Part shown: in pieces, positions 30,995 through 39,942 of the stretch
Layout of the letters: every line of letters begins with the position of its first letter
Position numbering within the stretch: the first letter of the stretch is position 1
From: Rhodanobacter sp.
GTDB lineage: Bacteria; Pseudomonadota; Gammaproteobacteria; Xanthomonadales; Rhodanobacteraceae
Length of the DNA: 64,000 nt
Direction of reading: 5' to 3'
Assembly (NCBI GenBank): GCA_024711345.1
Contig: JANJTA010000008.1
Span: forward strand, 1-64,000
Notes under the pieces: generated by a model
What the model was told of the DNA's origin: nothing
Seen by the model: the letters and a program-made list of their open reading frames with translations, nothing else
Database searches by the model: none
Position numbers and translations under genes: made by a program

Positions 30995-31825
30995 TCAGTA
31001 GGGGCTGGCGCGCGCCTGCACGAAGGCGAAGAAGAACACCGCATTGGGGTCGTTGCGCACCGCCTGCAGCTCCGTGCGCATGCCCTCGACCGTGGCGGCC
31101 TCGACCTTGCCGGCCAGCTCCAGCTGGTCGGCTGCCGACAGCAGCAGTTCTTCCCAGAACTCGATCATGTGCTTGCGCCGCGCCGGCTGGCGGTTGTCCA
31201 GATGGATGCTCTTCACCTCCGTCTGCACGTCGCGGTAGCCGCCGGCCAGCAGCAGATTGCCCAGCTTGGCGCCGATGAACGGGTCGCCGCCGCTGTCGTA
31301 CTGGTAATCGTTGAAGGCCATCCAGTAGCGCAGCAGGTTCGGCGAATAGGGATCGAGGAAGAAGGAGGAGTTGAGCACCTCGGTGACGTAGACGGTGGCG
31401 CCGGGGCTGAGCACGCGGCGCACCTCGCTGAGTACGCGCGCCGGGCTGGGCATGTGTTCCAGCACCCAGCACAGGTAGGCCGCATCGAAACTGCGCTCGG
31501 TGAAGGGAAGGTCGGTGGCGTCGGCCTGCTGCAACGTATAGCGCGTCGCGCATCCGGGGGTCTGCGCCAGGTTGTGGCTGGCGGCGGCCAGTTGCGCGGC
31601 GGAGCGGTCGATGCCGGTGACGTGCAGTTGCGGAAACCGGCGCAGCAGGATCTCGGTCTGCGCGCCGACCCCGCAGCCGACCTCCAGCACGCGCGTCGCG
31701 TCGCTGTAGTCGATGTGGCTGAACAGGCTGGTTTCGAACATGCGCGCCTGCCGCACCAGCCGCGACTGCTCCTCGGCGGAGAAGCCGTGGATATAGGGAA
31801 ATTCGCCCGTGGTGATGCTGCTCAT
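30995..31825 (-). CDS. class I SAM-dependent methyltransferase, substrate unknown
   Basis: A 276-residue soluble methyltransferase. Motif I is RVLEVGCGVGAQTEILL (about residues 44-60), motif II DRSAAQLAAA, then QQADATDLPFTERSFDAAYL and VLEHMPSPARVLSEVRRVLS, which is the UbiE/Methyltransf_11 pattern. The C-terminal half (from about 150) is a less common extension with LLRYWMAFNDYQYDSGGDPF. It lies upstream of metK on the same strand with a 160-base gap, so joint transcription is possible. The acceptor substrate cannot be told. Confidence 0.85.
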   Translation of the reverse strand: MSSITTGEFPYIHGFSAEEQSRLVRQARMFETSLFSHIDYSDATRVLEVGCGVGAQTEILLRRFPQLHVTGIDRSAAQLAAASHNLAQTPGCATRYTLQQADATDLPFTERSFDAAYLCWVLEHMPSPARVLSEVRRVLSPGATVYVTEVLNSSFFLDPYSPNLLRYWMAFNDYQYDSGGDPFIGAKLGNLLLAGGYRDVQTEVKSIHLDNRQPARRKHMIEFWEELLLSAADQLELAGKVEAATVEGMRTELQAVRNDPNAVFFFAFVQARASPY

Positions 31826-31915
31826 CGTCGACGTTCAGGAAGGCCGTTGCTGTCGGCTACGGTACTCCTCTGCCATGGCCGTGGGGCGCGGCCGACGATT
31901 CCACAGCGGCGTCTC

Positions 31916-32902
31916 TCAGGCCGCCAGGCGCGCCTCGTCCTGCAGCGCGGCGAAGTAGTCGCGGGTCAGGCGCAGTTGCTCGCCGGCGGTTTCGGCGCGG
32001 TTGACCACTTGCCGGAACGCGGCATTTTCGGGCCGATCCTTCGCGTACCAGCCCAGGTGCTTGCGCGCGATGCGCACGCCGGCCTGCTCGCCGTAAAACG
32101 CGTACAGGTGTTCGAGGTGACCAAGCAGGATCGCGGCGACTTCGGCCGGTTCCGGTTCGGGCAGCAGTTCGCCGGTGGCGAGGTAGTGGGCGATCTCGCG
32201 GAAGATCCACGGCCGCCCCTGCGCGCCGCGGCCGACCATCACCGCGTCGGCGCCGGTGAGGTCGAGCACATGCTTCGCCTGCTGCGGCGTTCCCACGTCG
32301 CCGTTGGCCAGCACCGGCATGCGCACAGCAGCCTTCACCGCGGCGATGGTGGCGTACTCGGCCTCGCCTTCGTACTTGTCGGCGCGGGTGCGCCCGTGCA
32401 CGGCGAGCGCAGCGATGCCGTTGTCCTCGGCGATGCGCGCGATATTGAGTGCGTTGCGGTTGTCGCGGTTCCAGCCGGTGCGGATCTTCAGCGTCACCGG
32501 CACCTCCACCGCGTCGACCACCGCCTTGACGATGCGCGCCACCAGCGGCTCGTCCTGCAGCAGCGCCGAGCCCGACCACACGTTGCACACCTTCTTCGCC
32601 GGGCAGCCCATGTTGATGTCGATCAACTGCGCGCCATTGGCCACGTTGAAGCGGGCCGCCTCGGCCAGCATCGCCGGGTCGTAGCCGGCGATCTGTACGC
32701 TGACCGGCTCGGGTTCGCCGGCATGGTCCATGCGGTGCAGCGACTTGCGCGTGTGCCACAGCTTCGGGTCGGCATTGGTCATTTCCGACACGGCCAGCCC
32801 CGCGCCCAGCTGCTTGCACAGCAGGCGGAACGGCTTGTCGGTGACGCCCGCCATCGGCGCGAGCACCACCGGCGGGTCGATGAGGTAGGGGCCGATCTGC
32901 AT
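31916..32902 (-). CDS. dusB: tRNA-dihydrouridine synthase B
   Basis: A 328-residue FMN enzyme that reduces U17 (DusB site) in tRNA. The FMN barrel begins VVLAPMAGVTDKPFR; the catalytic cysteine is in GCPAKKVCNVWSGSALL, where the second Cys donates the proton. HGRTRADKY and NGDVGTPQQ are conserved FMN contacts. In many gammaproteobacteria fis follows dusB, but here a methyltransferase does. The start is leaderless-looking, TACAAT-N6-ATG. A REP pair lies 40 bases upstream. Confidence 0.94.
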   Translation of the reverse strand: MQIGPYLIDPPVVLAPMAGVTDKPFRLLCKQLGAGLAVSEMTNADPKLWHTRKSLHRMDHAGEPEPVSVQIAGYDPAMLAEAARFNVANGAQLIDINMGCPAKKVCNVWSGSALLQDEPLVARIVKAVVDAVEVPVTLKIRTGWNRDNRNALNIARIAEDNGIAALAVHGRTRADKYEGEAEYATIAAVKAAVRMPVLANGDVGTPQQAKHVLDLTGADAVMVGRGAQGRPWIFREIAHYLATGELLPEPEPAEVAAILLGHLEHLYAFYGEQAGVRIARKHLGWYAKDRPENAAFRQVVNRAETAGEQLRLTRDYFAALQDEARLAA

Positions 32903-32908
32903 CTGCCC

Positions 32909-32914
32909 ATTGTA
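32909..32914 (-). promoter_or_regulatory. -10 element TACAAT of dusB (leaderless)
   Basis: TACAAT, then six bases (GGGCAG), then the dusB ATG: the same geometry as trmB and uup, with a different six-base spacer. No good -35 box is visible. Confidence 0.65.
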
Positions 32915-32941
32915 CTGCCCCGGCCGACCCGCCTCTCTTGT

Positions 32942-33016
32942 AGGAGCCCGCTCGCGGGCGATGCTTTTGCTCTGACGCCCATTGAAGGCAGGAGCATCGC
33001 CCGCGAGCGGGCTCCT
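32942..33016. repeat. REP-like inverted repeat pair (family A, copy 4)
   Basis: Perfect 24-base arms at 32942-32965 and 32993-33016, with core GGAGCCCGCTCGCGGGCGAT, are separated by 27 bases. It lies between the 3' end of the phosphatidate cytidylyltransferase-like gene and the dusB promoter. Confidence 0.9.
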
Positions 33017-33032
33017 GCGAAAAGCAGAGGCG

Positions 33033-33974
33033 TCACATCAGCGTGTAGCGCACCACGTGGAAGAACACCGGCGCGGCGAAGCTGACCGAGTCGAGGCGGT
33101 CCAGCATGCCGCCATGCCCTTCGATCATCTGGCCCCAGTCCTTGGCGCCGAGGCTGCGCTTGACCGCCGACAGCGCCAGCCCGCCGAGGAAGCCGGCCAC
33201 CACGATCAGCAGCGACATCCCGGCCGAGCCCCACAACGAGAACGGCGTGATCCACCACAGGCCCGCGCCCACCGCCACGGCGGACAGGCCGCCGCCGAGC
33301 AGCCCCTCGACCGTCTTCGACGGACTCACCGACGGCGCCAGCTTGTGCCGCCCGAACAGCTTGCCGAACACGTACTGCAGCACGTCGCTGATCTGCACCA
33401 CCAGCAGCAGGTACAGCAGCAGCAACAGGTTCTGCCCCTCGTAGCCGGGCACGTGCAGCAGCAACAGCGCCGGGGCGTAGCTGATGCAGTAGACGGTGAG
33501 CATCAGGCCCCACTGGATCTTGGTGGTGCGCTCCAGGAACGATTCGGTGTCGCCGCCCAGCGCGGTGATCGCCGGCAGCAGCAGGAAGCCGTAGACCGGG
33601 ATGCAGATCGCGAACAGCCCGTACCAGTCGATGCCGATCAGCCAGTACTGCAGCGGGATGGCGAGGTAGAAGCACAGCACCAGCGGCAGGTGGTCGCCAC
33701 GGCGGGTCGGCGTCAGGGTGAGGAACTCGCGCAGCGCGAAGAACGAGGCCAGCGCGAACAGCACCAGCGTGGCGACGCGCCCGAGCAGGAAGCATACGCA
33801 CAGGATCGCCACCATCCACCACCAGGCGCCGATGCGTGCGTTCAAGTTGGCGACGACCTCGCCCGCGCCGTCGCTGCGCGCGCGTCGCGCCAGTACCCAG
33901 CCGATCAGGCTCGCCACCACCAGCAGCGCCAGCACGGCGCCCATCACGGTCCAGAATTTCTGTTGCGGGCTCAT
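33033..33974 (-). CDS. phosphatidate cytidylyltransferase family protein (YnbB-like)
   Basis: A 313-residue inner-membrane enzyme with about eight helices, related to CdsA, which makes CDP-diacylglycerol from phosphatidate and CTP. The signature at the C-terminus reads SPSKTVEGLLGGGLSAV and KDWGQMIEGHGGMLDRLDS, close to the CdsA consensus. The ATG overlaps the stop of the acyltransferase gene as ATGA. With the CDP-alcohol transferase and acyltransferase it forms a three-gene lipid operon like E. coli ynbAB. A housekeeping cdsA is probably elsewhere, so this may be an accessory enzyme. Confidence 0.88.
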   Translation of the reverse strand: MSPQQKFWTVMGAVLALLVVASLIGWVLARRARSDGAGEVVANLNARIGAWWWMVAILCVCFLLGRVATLVLFALASFFALREFLTLTPTRRGDHLPLVLCFYLAIPLQYWLIGIDWYGLFAICIPVYGFLLLPAITALGGDTESFLERTTKIQWGLMLTVYCISYAPALLLLHVPGYEGQNLLLLLYLLLVVQISDVLQYVFGKLFGRHKLAPSVSPSKTVEGLLGGGLSAVAVGAGLWWITPFSLWGSAGMSLLIVVAGFLGGLALSAVKRSLGAKDWGQMIEGHGGMLDRLDSVSFAAPVFFHVVRYTLM

Positions 33975-34570
33975 GCCAGTTCCACCACCGCCGCGTGGGC
34001 GCGTTGCAGGAAGCTTTCCTTGTCCTCGCCCTCGGCCAGGCGCAGCACGCGGCCGAAGCGCACCATGCAGGTCAGCGGCACCGGCAGCAGGCTGCCCTTG
34101 GGCATCGCGCGGTGCAGCGTGTCCAGGTAGACCGCCACCAGTTCGGCCTGCGGATGGCGCCGGGCCAGGTGGTAGAGGCCGGCCTTGAACGGCTGCGGCA
34201 GCGGATCGGGGCTGCGCGTGCCTTCCGGAAAGATGATCAGCGAATCGCCCGCGGCCAGCGCCTCGCACAAGGGCTCCAGCGGGTCGCCTTCGCGATGCTC
34301 GCGGTCGCGTTCGATGTAGACGGCGTGGAAACCATGCTCGGCGATGAACCCGCGCAGGCCGCCCTTGCCCCAGTAGTCGCGCGCGGCGACCGGGCGCGTG
34401 CGCTGGCGCAGCAGTGGCGGCAGCGCGGCCCACAGCGCCAGCGTGTCCAGGTGGCTGCTGTGGTTGGCGAAGTAGATGCGCTGCACGGGCTTCGGTTCGC
34501 AGCCCAGCCAGCGGCCGTGCGCGCCGACCAGCAGGCGCACCAGGCCGACCAGGATGCGCGCGGTGATCAT
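33971..34570 (-). CDS. 1-acylglycerol-3-phosphate acyltransferase family protein (PlsC-like)
   Basis: A 199-residue acyltransferase. The catalytic HX4D motif is NHSSHLDTLALW (H and D five apart), and the phosphate-binding motif is FPEGTRS. One membrane-associated helix is at the N-terminus. PlsC-type enzymes acylate lysophosphatidate to phosphatidate, the substrate of the cytidylyltransferase encoded next. It overlaps both neighbours by four bases, so the three genes are translationally coupled. The exact acyl acceptor is not known. Confidence 0.88.
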   Translation of the reverse strand: MITARILVGLVRLLVGAHGRWLGCEPKPVQRIYFANHSSHLDTLALWAALPPLLRQRTRPVAARDYWGKGGLRGFIAEHGFHAVYIERDREHREGDPLEPLCEALAAGDSLIIFPEGTRSPDPLPQPFKAGLYHLARRHPQAELVAVYLDTLHRAMPKGSLLPVPLTCMVRFGRVLRLAEGEDKESFLQRAHAAVVELA

Positions 34571-35187
34571 GCGCCGATGCCTTTCAGCCGCGCGGCGATC
34601 GCGCGGGTGCGGGTTACGCAGGTCAGTGCCGAGCCGGCGGAAATGATGACCGCGGTGGCGAGCAGGAGCGGCTGGCGCCACGCCGGCAGCAGCGCCGCCA
34701 GCACCAGCGCCACGCCCAGCAGCCACATGCGGTGCGGCTTGGCCATCGGCCCGCGGAAATCCTGCGTCTGGCCCAGCGCGCCGCCGAGCGCACGGATGTA
34801 GGCGGTGAGCGCTGCGAGCAACGCGGCCAGCCAGCCCAGCCAGGGCAGCGCGATCGCGTAGCCCAGCGCGACCAGGAACAGTGAATCGGCCAGCCGGTCG
34901 GGCAGCTCGTTGTACAGCACCCCCGTGGGGGTGCCCTTGCCGCCCTCGACGGCGACCATGCCGTCGAGCAGGTTGCACAGCAGTCGCAGGCCGATCGCCA
35001 GCGCGCATAGCAGCGCACCGGCTGCACCGGGCAGGGCCAGCAGTGCCCACGCGCCGGTCAGCGCGAACAGCACGCTGAGCATGGAGATCTGGTTGGGCGT
35101 CAGCCGGCTGCGCGCCAGCGCCGCGGCGATGCGTTGTGCCCAGCCGCTGCCGCGCACGGCGATGGGTCGTCGATTGGCGTCCGGCAT
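34567..35187 (-). CDS. CDP-alcohol phosphatidyltransferase family protein (YnbA-like, variant motif)
   Basis: A 206-residue membrane protein with about six helices. The CDP-alcohol motif DGxxARx8GxxxDxxxD appears as DGMVAVEGGKGTPTG followed by VLYNELPDRLAD, so the arginine is valine and the third-position aspartate is asparagine. This variant seems typical of the YnbA-like branch, where extra acidic residues nearby may compensate. It is the first gene of the lipid operon. The start at 35187 follows a GGGGGG run; an upstream ATG at 35214 is possible. The alcohol acceptor is unknown. Confidence 0.82.
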   Translation of the reverse strand: MPDANRRPIAVRGSGWAQRIAAALARSRLTPNQISMLSVLFALTGAWALLALPGAAGALLCALAIGLRLLCNLLDGMVAVEGGKGTPTGVLYNELPDRLADSLFLVALGYAIALPWLGWLAALLAALTAYIRALGGALGQTQDFRGPMAKPHRMWLLGVALVLAALLPAWRQPLLLATAVIISAGSALTCVTRTRAIAARLKGIGA

Positions 35188-35247
35188 GGCGTGTCCCCCC
35201 TGTCCAGCGCGCATGCTAGCGCGGGCGCCCCGCCACCGGTATTGGCC

Positions 35248-36360
35248 TCAGCCGCGCCGTTTCCTGCGCGCGCGCCAGAACAGGAAACCGGTCACCAGGA
35301 AGAACGGCGGTAGCACGCCCGCGGCGGTCACCAGCACGCGCCACGGCGTGCCGCCGACGCCGCCGGAGTGCAGCGGGTAGACCGCATTGTTCATGCGGGT
35401 GCCGGCGCCGCTGGCGGTGGCGTCGAGGTGGCCGAGCACGCTGGCGTTCCAGGGATCGAGCCAGATCGTGCTGCGCCCGACCTGGTGCCACTCGCCGGGC
35501 GCCTGCGCGCGGATCACCAGCTGGCCGTTGCGCGCCGTCGGCAGCGTCACGCGGTGCAGCGCGGCGCCGGGCAGTGCACGCTCGGCGGCGGCCAGCGCGG
35601 CGGCCCAATCGATCGGTGCCTCGCGCCAGGCGAGCGGTGCCGGCGGGGTCGGCGGCGGCGCTTCGGCGAACACCGCGCGCAGCAGCCGGCCGGTGCCGGC
35701 GCCGTAGACCATCAGCGTGCCGGTGAGGCTGACCAGGAGGATCAGTGGCAGCGCGAGCACGCCCACGCTGCGATGCCAGCTCAGCCAACGCCGCGTCGGC
35801 GGCTGCGTGTGCGGACGCAGGCTGGCGGCGAGGTGGCGCCGACCGGGCCACCACAGCAGCGGCCCGGACAGCAGCAGGCACAGCACCAGCCAGCCGAGCA
35901 CGCCCAGCACTTCCTCGCCAGTCTCGCCGGCGAGCAGGTGGGTGTGCCACTCGCGCACGACCTGCAGCACGTCGCCGCGCGGCGCGCGGGTCAGCAGCAG
36001 CTCGCCGCCGGCCGGGTCGAGGTAGCGCCGCGTGCCGTCGGCAAAGTAGAGCTGCCACACCGGCAGGCCGGGCAGCGGCAGGTCGGCGGCGCGCAGGCCC
36101 TGCGGCTGCCACTGCGCGGCGATGCGCGCGAGTACCGCGGCGCGCTGCGCGGCATCGGGCAGGGCGTGGCCGGCGAGCTGCGGGTAGGCCGCGCGCAGCC
36201 ACGGCGGTTGCCAGGCAAGCAGGCTGCCGCTGAGCGCGATCAGCGCATACGCCACGCCGACGCTGAGCCCGAGCCACAGGTGCAGCCGCTGCAGCCACAG
36301 CCGCGGCCGCCCGCGCAGCCGCCAGGACGCCGTTTCGGCGCTGGAGGCGAAGTCGCTCAA
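35248..36360 (-). CDS. PepSY-domain membrane protein, probable ferrisiderophore reductase
   Basis: A 370-residue inner-membrane protein with four main helices: about 25-47, 140-165, 190-212 and 335-360. The N-terminal region RLWLQRLHLWLGLSVGVAYA and histidines in VREWHTHLLAGETGEE and RRWLSWHRSVGVLALP are typical of PepSY-associated TM proteins, where histidines bind heme. Such proteins beside TonB receptors (FoxB type) reduce iron in siderophores. It begins with TTG at 36360, overlapping the receptor's TGA (TTGA) behind AGGTG, so its translation depends on the receptor gene. Confidence 0.85.
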   Translation of the reverse strand: MSDFASSAETASWRLRGRPRLWLQRLHLWLGLSVGVAYALIALSGSLLAWQPPWLRAAYPQLAGHALPDAAQRAAVLARIAAQWQPQGLRAADLPLPGLPVWQLYFADGTRRYLDPAGGELLLTRAPRGDVLQVVREWHTHLLAGETGEEVLGVLGWLVLCLLLSGPLLWWPGRRHLAASLRPHTQPPTRRWLSWHRSVGVLALPLILLVSLTGTLMVYGAGTGRLLRAVFAEAPPPTPPAPLAWREAPIDWAAALAAAERALPGAALHRVTLPTARNGQLVIRAQAPGEWHQVGRSTIWLDPWNASVLGHLDATASGAGTRMNNAVYPLHSGGVGGTPWRVLVTAAGVLPPFFLVTGFLFWRARRKRRG

Positions 36361-38480
36361 AACACCTGCTGCCAGGTCAGCGAGACCACCCGGCCGCGGC
36401 CGGCGAAGTACGAGTCGTCGTCGCCGACGGTCTGCGACACGTAGTTGATGTACTGCGTGTTGCCGAGGTTCTGCACGCCCAGGGTCCAGTCGCCAGCGCT
36501 GCCGGTGTGCCACTTCAGATAGGCGTCGGCGGTGCTGTAGCCGTCGAAGTGCGCGCTGCGCCGGCCCAGCGTGGCGAAGTCGCGGCTGTAGGCGTGGCTG
36601 ACCTGCAGGTAGCTCGACCACGCGTCGTTCCAGCGCTGCGTCCACGACAGGTTGAGCCGGTTCGGCGCGATGTTGGCGCCGTCGAGGTCGGAATCGATCC
36701 TGCCGTCGCCGTTGCGGTCGGAGCGGCCGCGGTTGATCGCGAACGAGGCGTCGAAGCGGCTGCCGGCCAGCGGCTGCCAGTGCGCGCGCGCTTCCCAGCC
36801 GCTGATCGCAGTGCGCTGGCGCATCACGTTGTAGACCTGGTTGGGCGCATCGAACACCAGCACCGAACCCAGCCGCGAGCGCGAGACGTAGTAGCTGACC
36901 CGCGCGCCGGCGCGGTCGCCGGCGTACTCGACGCCCGCCTCGCGGTTGTCCGAGACCACCGGCTTGAGGTCGAGGAAACTGGCCACGTTCTGGCCGGGCT
37001 TGTTGATCGCGCGCAGCACGCGGCCCACATCGGGCAGGGTGTAGCCCTCGGCGTAGCTGGCGAACAGGTTGAGCCGGTCGGTGAGGTACCACACCGCGCC
37101 GAGGTTCGGCAGGGTCTTGCTGAAGCTGGGCGAGCCACCCTGCACGGTGACGCCGCCGTAGGCGGCCAGGGTGCGGAAGGTCGGCACCTTCAGCGTGCCG
37201 TGCTCGCGGCGCAGGCCGCCGGACAGCGACAGCGTCTGCAGCGGCCAGTACTCGGCCTGCAGGAACGGCGCCCAGCCGGTGTAGGTGCTGCTGGGCACCC
37301 AGTGGCGGCCGGTGTGGGTCAGCTCCTGGTAGGTGCGGTCGCGGTAGCCGTCGGCGCCGGCGAGCACGGTGAGCGTGCCGTCGAGCAGGCCGCGCTTCGC
37401 CCACGACAGCCGCGCGCCGTCCTTGGTCGAGACGTTCTGCGACTGGTCGAACAGCAGGCCCGGGCCGTAGGCCGGGTCCTGGAAGGTGCCGAAGGTGCCG
37501 CCGCCGAACAGCTCGCGGTTCTTCTGGTGATAGAGCTGCGCACGCAGTTCGCCGTCGGCCAGCGCCGGATCCCGGTAGTCGAGGCTGCTGGTCAGCACGC
37601 GGTTGCGCGGCGCGTCGCCCGGCTGCTTGCCGCGCACCGAGGTGGTCGGCAGGTTGGCCGTCATGTCGCCCGGTACGGCGGTGTAGTCACCGTTGCCCTG
37701 CAGGTCGAAGCGGTTGACGGTGAGCTGCAGGTGGCGGCCGCCGGCGACGTCGTAGCCGAACTTGGCGAAGCCGTCGGTGCTCACCGAATCCATCAGGTCG
37801 CCTTGGGTGCCGTCGACGCCGATCAGCCGCCCCTTCGCGTCCGAATACATGCCGCGCTGGCGCCATGCCGCGCCGGCGACCAGGTCGAACGCGCCGCTGC
37901 GCGCGGCGAGCAGGTACGAGGCGCCGTAGCCCAGGCCGTTGCCGCCGCGGGTGGGCGCGCTGGCATTGGTGGTGACTTCCTGGTGCACGCCGTCCTGCTT
38001 CGGCGCCTGTTTGGTGATGATGTTGATGATGCCGCCGGCGGCGCCCAGGCCCTGCATCGCGTTGGATCCTTCGACGATCTCGATGCGCTCGATCATCGCC
38101 GGGTCGATCGTGTAGGCGTCGCGCGAGCCGTTGCGCAGCGGGCTGGACTGCGGCACGCCGTCGATCATGTACAGCGGGTTGCGCCCGCGCAGGGTCTGCC
38201 CGCGCGAGCTGAGCTTCTGCGTGGAGGGGGCGAACGAGGGCAGCAGGTTGCCGATGGCGTCGGAGAGATCCGGGTTGATCGCCAGCTGCTGGCGCAGGTC
38301 CTCGGCGGTGATCACCGTGATGGTGGTCGGCAGCGCGCCCTGGCTCTGCGGCATGCGCAGCGTGCTTTCGGAAACCTCGATCCGCTTGAGCTCGATGGCG
38401 TCCTTCTGCTCGGCGGCGTGGGCGGCGCCGGCGAAGGCGAGTACGAGGGCAAGGGCGAGCGGACGGTGGGGGAACGACAT
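36357..38480 (-). CDS. TonB-dependent siderophore receptor
   Basis: A 707-residue outer-membrane receptor. The signal peptide ends at AGAAHA; a TonB-box-like IELKRIEVSES follows. The plug domain includes TITVITAEDLRQQ, RGRNPLYMIDGVPQSSP and IERIEIVEGSNAMQGLGAAG. The rest is a 22-strand barrel ending with aromatic F. A Fur box just upstream indicates repression by iron, so the substrate is very likely a ferric siderophore. It forms an operon with the PepSY gene. ACAGGAGG precedes the ATG. Confidence 0.94.
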   Translation of the reverse strand: MSFPHRPLALALVLAFAGAAHAAEQKDAIELKRIEVSESTLRMPQSQGALPTTITVITAEDLRQQLAINPDLSDAIGNLLPSFAPSTQKLSSRGQTLRGRNPLYMIDGVPQSSPLRNGSRDAYTIDPAMIERIEIVEGSNAMQGLGAAGGIINIITKQAPKQDGVHQEVTTNASAPTRGGNGLGYGASYLLAARSGAFDLVAGAAWRQRGMYSDAKGRLIGVDGTQGDLMDSVSTDGFAKFGYDVAGGRHLQLTVNRFDLQGNGDYTAVPGDMTANLPTTSVRGKQPGDAPRNRVLTSSLDYRDPALADGELRAQLYHQKNRELFGGGTFGTFQDPAYGPGLLFDQSQNVSTKDGARLSWAKRGLLDGTLTVLAGADGYRDRTYQELTHTGRHWVPSSTYTGWAPFLQAEYWPLQTLSLSGGLRREHGTLKVPTFRTLAAYGGVTVQGGSPSFSKTLPNLGAVWYLTDRLNLFASYAEGYTLPDVGRVLRAINKPGQNVASFLDLKPVVSDNREAGVEYAGDRAGARVSYYVSRSRLGSVLVFDAPNQVYNVMRQRTAISGWEARAHWQPLAGSRFDASFAINRGRSDRNGDGRIDSDLDGANIAPNRLNLSWTQRWNDAWSSYLQVSHAYSRDFATLGRRSAHFDGYSTADAYLKWHTGSAGDWTLGVQNLGNTQYINYVSQTVGDDDSYFAGRGRVVSLTWQQVF

Positions 38481-38510
38481 GGGGCCTCCTGTGCAGGGAG
38501 GCGCATGTTA

Positions 38511-38529
38511 AATGAAAATGATTCGCAAT
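38511..38529 (-). promoter_or_regulatory. Fur box upstream of the TonB receptor
   Basis: ATTGCGAATCATTTTCATT on the minus strand matches the Fur consensus closely and lies 30-50 bases before the receptor ATG. The AT-rich block stands out from the GC-rich surroundings. Confidence 0.85.
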
Positions 38530-38555
38530 AACAGGTTGTCGCGCCTGCGCCGGGT

Positions 38556-39836
38556 TCAGTGCGTGGGCACCACGCGTTGCGCGGCGACGGGGTCGTGCCG
38601 GTGCTTGAACAGCGGCACGAACAGCACGGCCATCACCAGCGCGTAGGCGGCGAAGGCCAGCCAGATGCCGGGCCAGTCCTTGCAGATCGCCACGGCGTCG
38701 TTGCACTGGTGGTTGGTGAAGAAGTGGTCGATCACGAAGCCGGCGATCAGGCTGCCCAGCACCGCGCCCACGCCGTTGGTCATCAGCATGAACAGGCCCT
38801 GCGCGCTGGCGCGGATCTTCGGATCGGCCTGGCTCTCCACGAACAAGGAGCCGGAGATGTTGAAGAAGTCGAACGCCATGCCGTAGATGATGCACGAGAG
38901 CACGATCATCCACAGTCCGCCGGCAGGGTCGCCGAACGCGAACAGGCCGAAGCGCAGCACCCAGGCCAGCATGCTCATCGTCATCACCGCCTTGATGCCG
39001 AACCGCTTGAGGAAAAACGGGATGGTCAGGATGAAGGCGGTTTCGGAGAACTGCGAGATGGAGATGATGATGGTGGAGTACTTCACCGCCAGCAGGTTGG
39101 CGTACGCGGGCACCTTGACGAAGTCGCTGAGGAAGGCGTCGCCATAGGCGTTGGTGAGCTGCAGCGCCGCGCCCAGCAGCATGGCGAAGAGGAAGAACAC
39201 CGCCATGTTGCGGTTCTTGAAGAGCGCGAACGAGGTGAGGCCGAGCCGGTCGATCAGGCTTCGACCCTCGGCGGCACCCAGCTTGGGCGGGCACTTGGGC
39301 AGGGTGAACGCATACAGGCCGAGCAGCAGCGAGGCGCCTGCGGCCACGTGGAACTGCGCGGGCGAGGCCTTGAAGCCGAGCAGGCTGGTGGTCCAGGTGG
39401 CGGCGATGAAACCGATCGTGCCCCATACGCGGATCGGCGGATAGGTGCTCACCACGTCCAGGCCGTCCTGCTTGAGCGCGTTGTAGGCCACCGTGATCGC
39501 CAGCGAGATGGTGGGCATGTAGAAGCACATGTTCAGCAGCATCACCCAGAACATCTGCTCCGGGCCGGTGACGTGCGGTATCGCGAACAGCACCACCGCG
39601 CCGCCGATCTGCAGCATGCCGTACAGGCGCTCGGCGTTGATCCACTTGTCCGCCACGATGCCGACCAGCGAGGGCATGAACAGCGAGGCGATGCCCATGG
39701 TCGAGAAGATCGCGCCGAAACTGGTACCCGACCAATGCTGGGTCTGGAACCACCACGTGCCGATGGTCAGCAGCCAGGCGCCCCAGATGTAGTACTGGAA
39801 GAAGTTGAGTACGGTGAGGCGGAGCTTGAGGCTCAT
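38556..39836 (-). CDS. nupG: nucleoside:H+ symporter, NupG family
   Basis: A 426-residue major facilitator with twelve helices that takes up nucleosides with protons. Close agreement with E. coli NupG is visible throughout: MGIASLFMPSLVGIVADKW, TYPPIRVWGTIGFIAATW, FALFKNRNMAVFFLFAMLLG, and FDFFNISGSLFVESQADP. The start MSLKLRLTVLNFFQYYIWG aligns with that of NupG. It is preceded by the uracil-DNA glycosylase gene and is probably separately transcribed. No nucleoside-degrading gene is adjacent. Confidence 0.92.
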   Translation of the reverse strand: MSLKLRLTVLNFFQYYIWGAWLLTIGTWWFQTQHWSGTSFGAIFSTMGIASLFMPSLVGIVADKWINAERLYGMLQIGGAVVLFAIPHVTGPEQMFWVMLLNMCFYMPTISLAITVAYNALKQDGLDVVSTYPPIRVWGTIGFIAATWTTSLLGFKASPAQFHVAAGASLLLGLYAFTLPKCPPKLGAAEGRSLIDRLGLTSFALFKNRNMAVFFLFAMLLGAALQLTNAYGDAFLSDFVKVPAYANLLAVKYSTIIISISQFSETAFILTIPFFLKRFGIKAVMTMSMLAWVLRFGLFAFGDPAGGLWMIVLSCIIYGMAFDFFNISGSLFVESQADPKIRASAQGLFMLMTNGVGAVLGSLIAGFVIDHFFTNHQCNDAVAICKDWPGIWLAFAAYALVMAVLFVPLFKHRHDPVAAQRVVPTH

Positions 39837-39942
39837 GGACGCGGGTTCCCCTGCAAGGCCGGGGTCGGCCCCGTGGCCACAATCTGGTAGCGCGGCAGGT
39901 TAGACGACGCCGGCGCCGGGCGGCAAGGTGCGATGCGGCAGC

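Noticed and set aside
36507-38531. 674-codon plus-strand frame opposite the TonB receptor
   Set aside because: The minus strand encodes a complete receptor with signal peptide, plug and barrel; the opposite frame has no recognisable motif.
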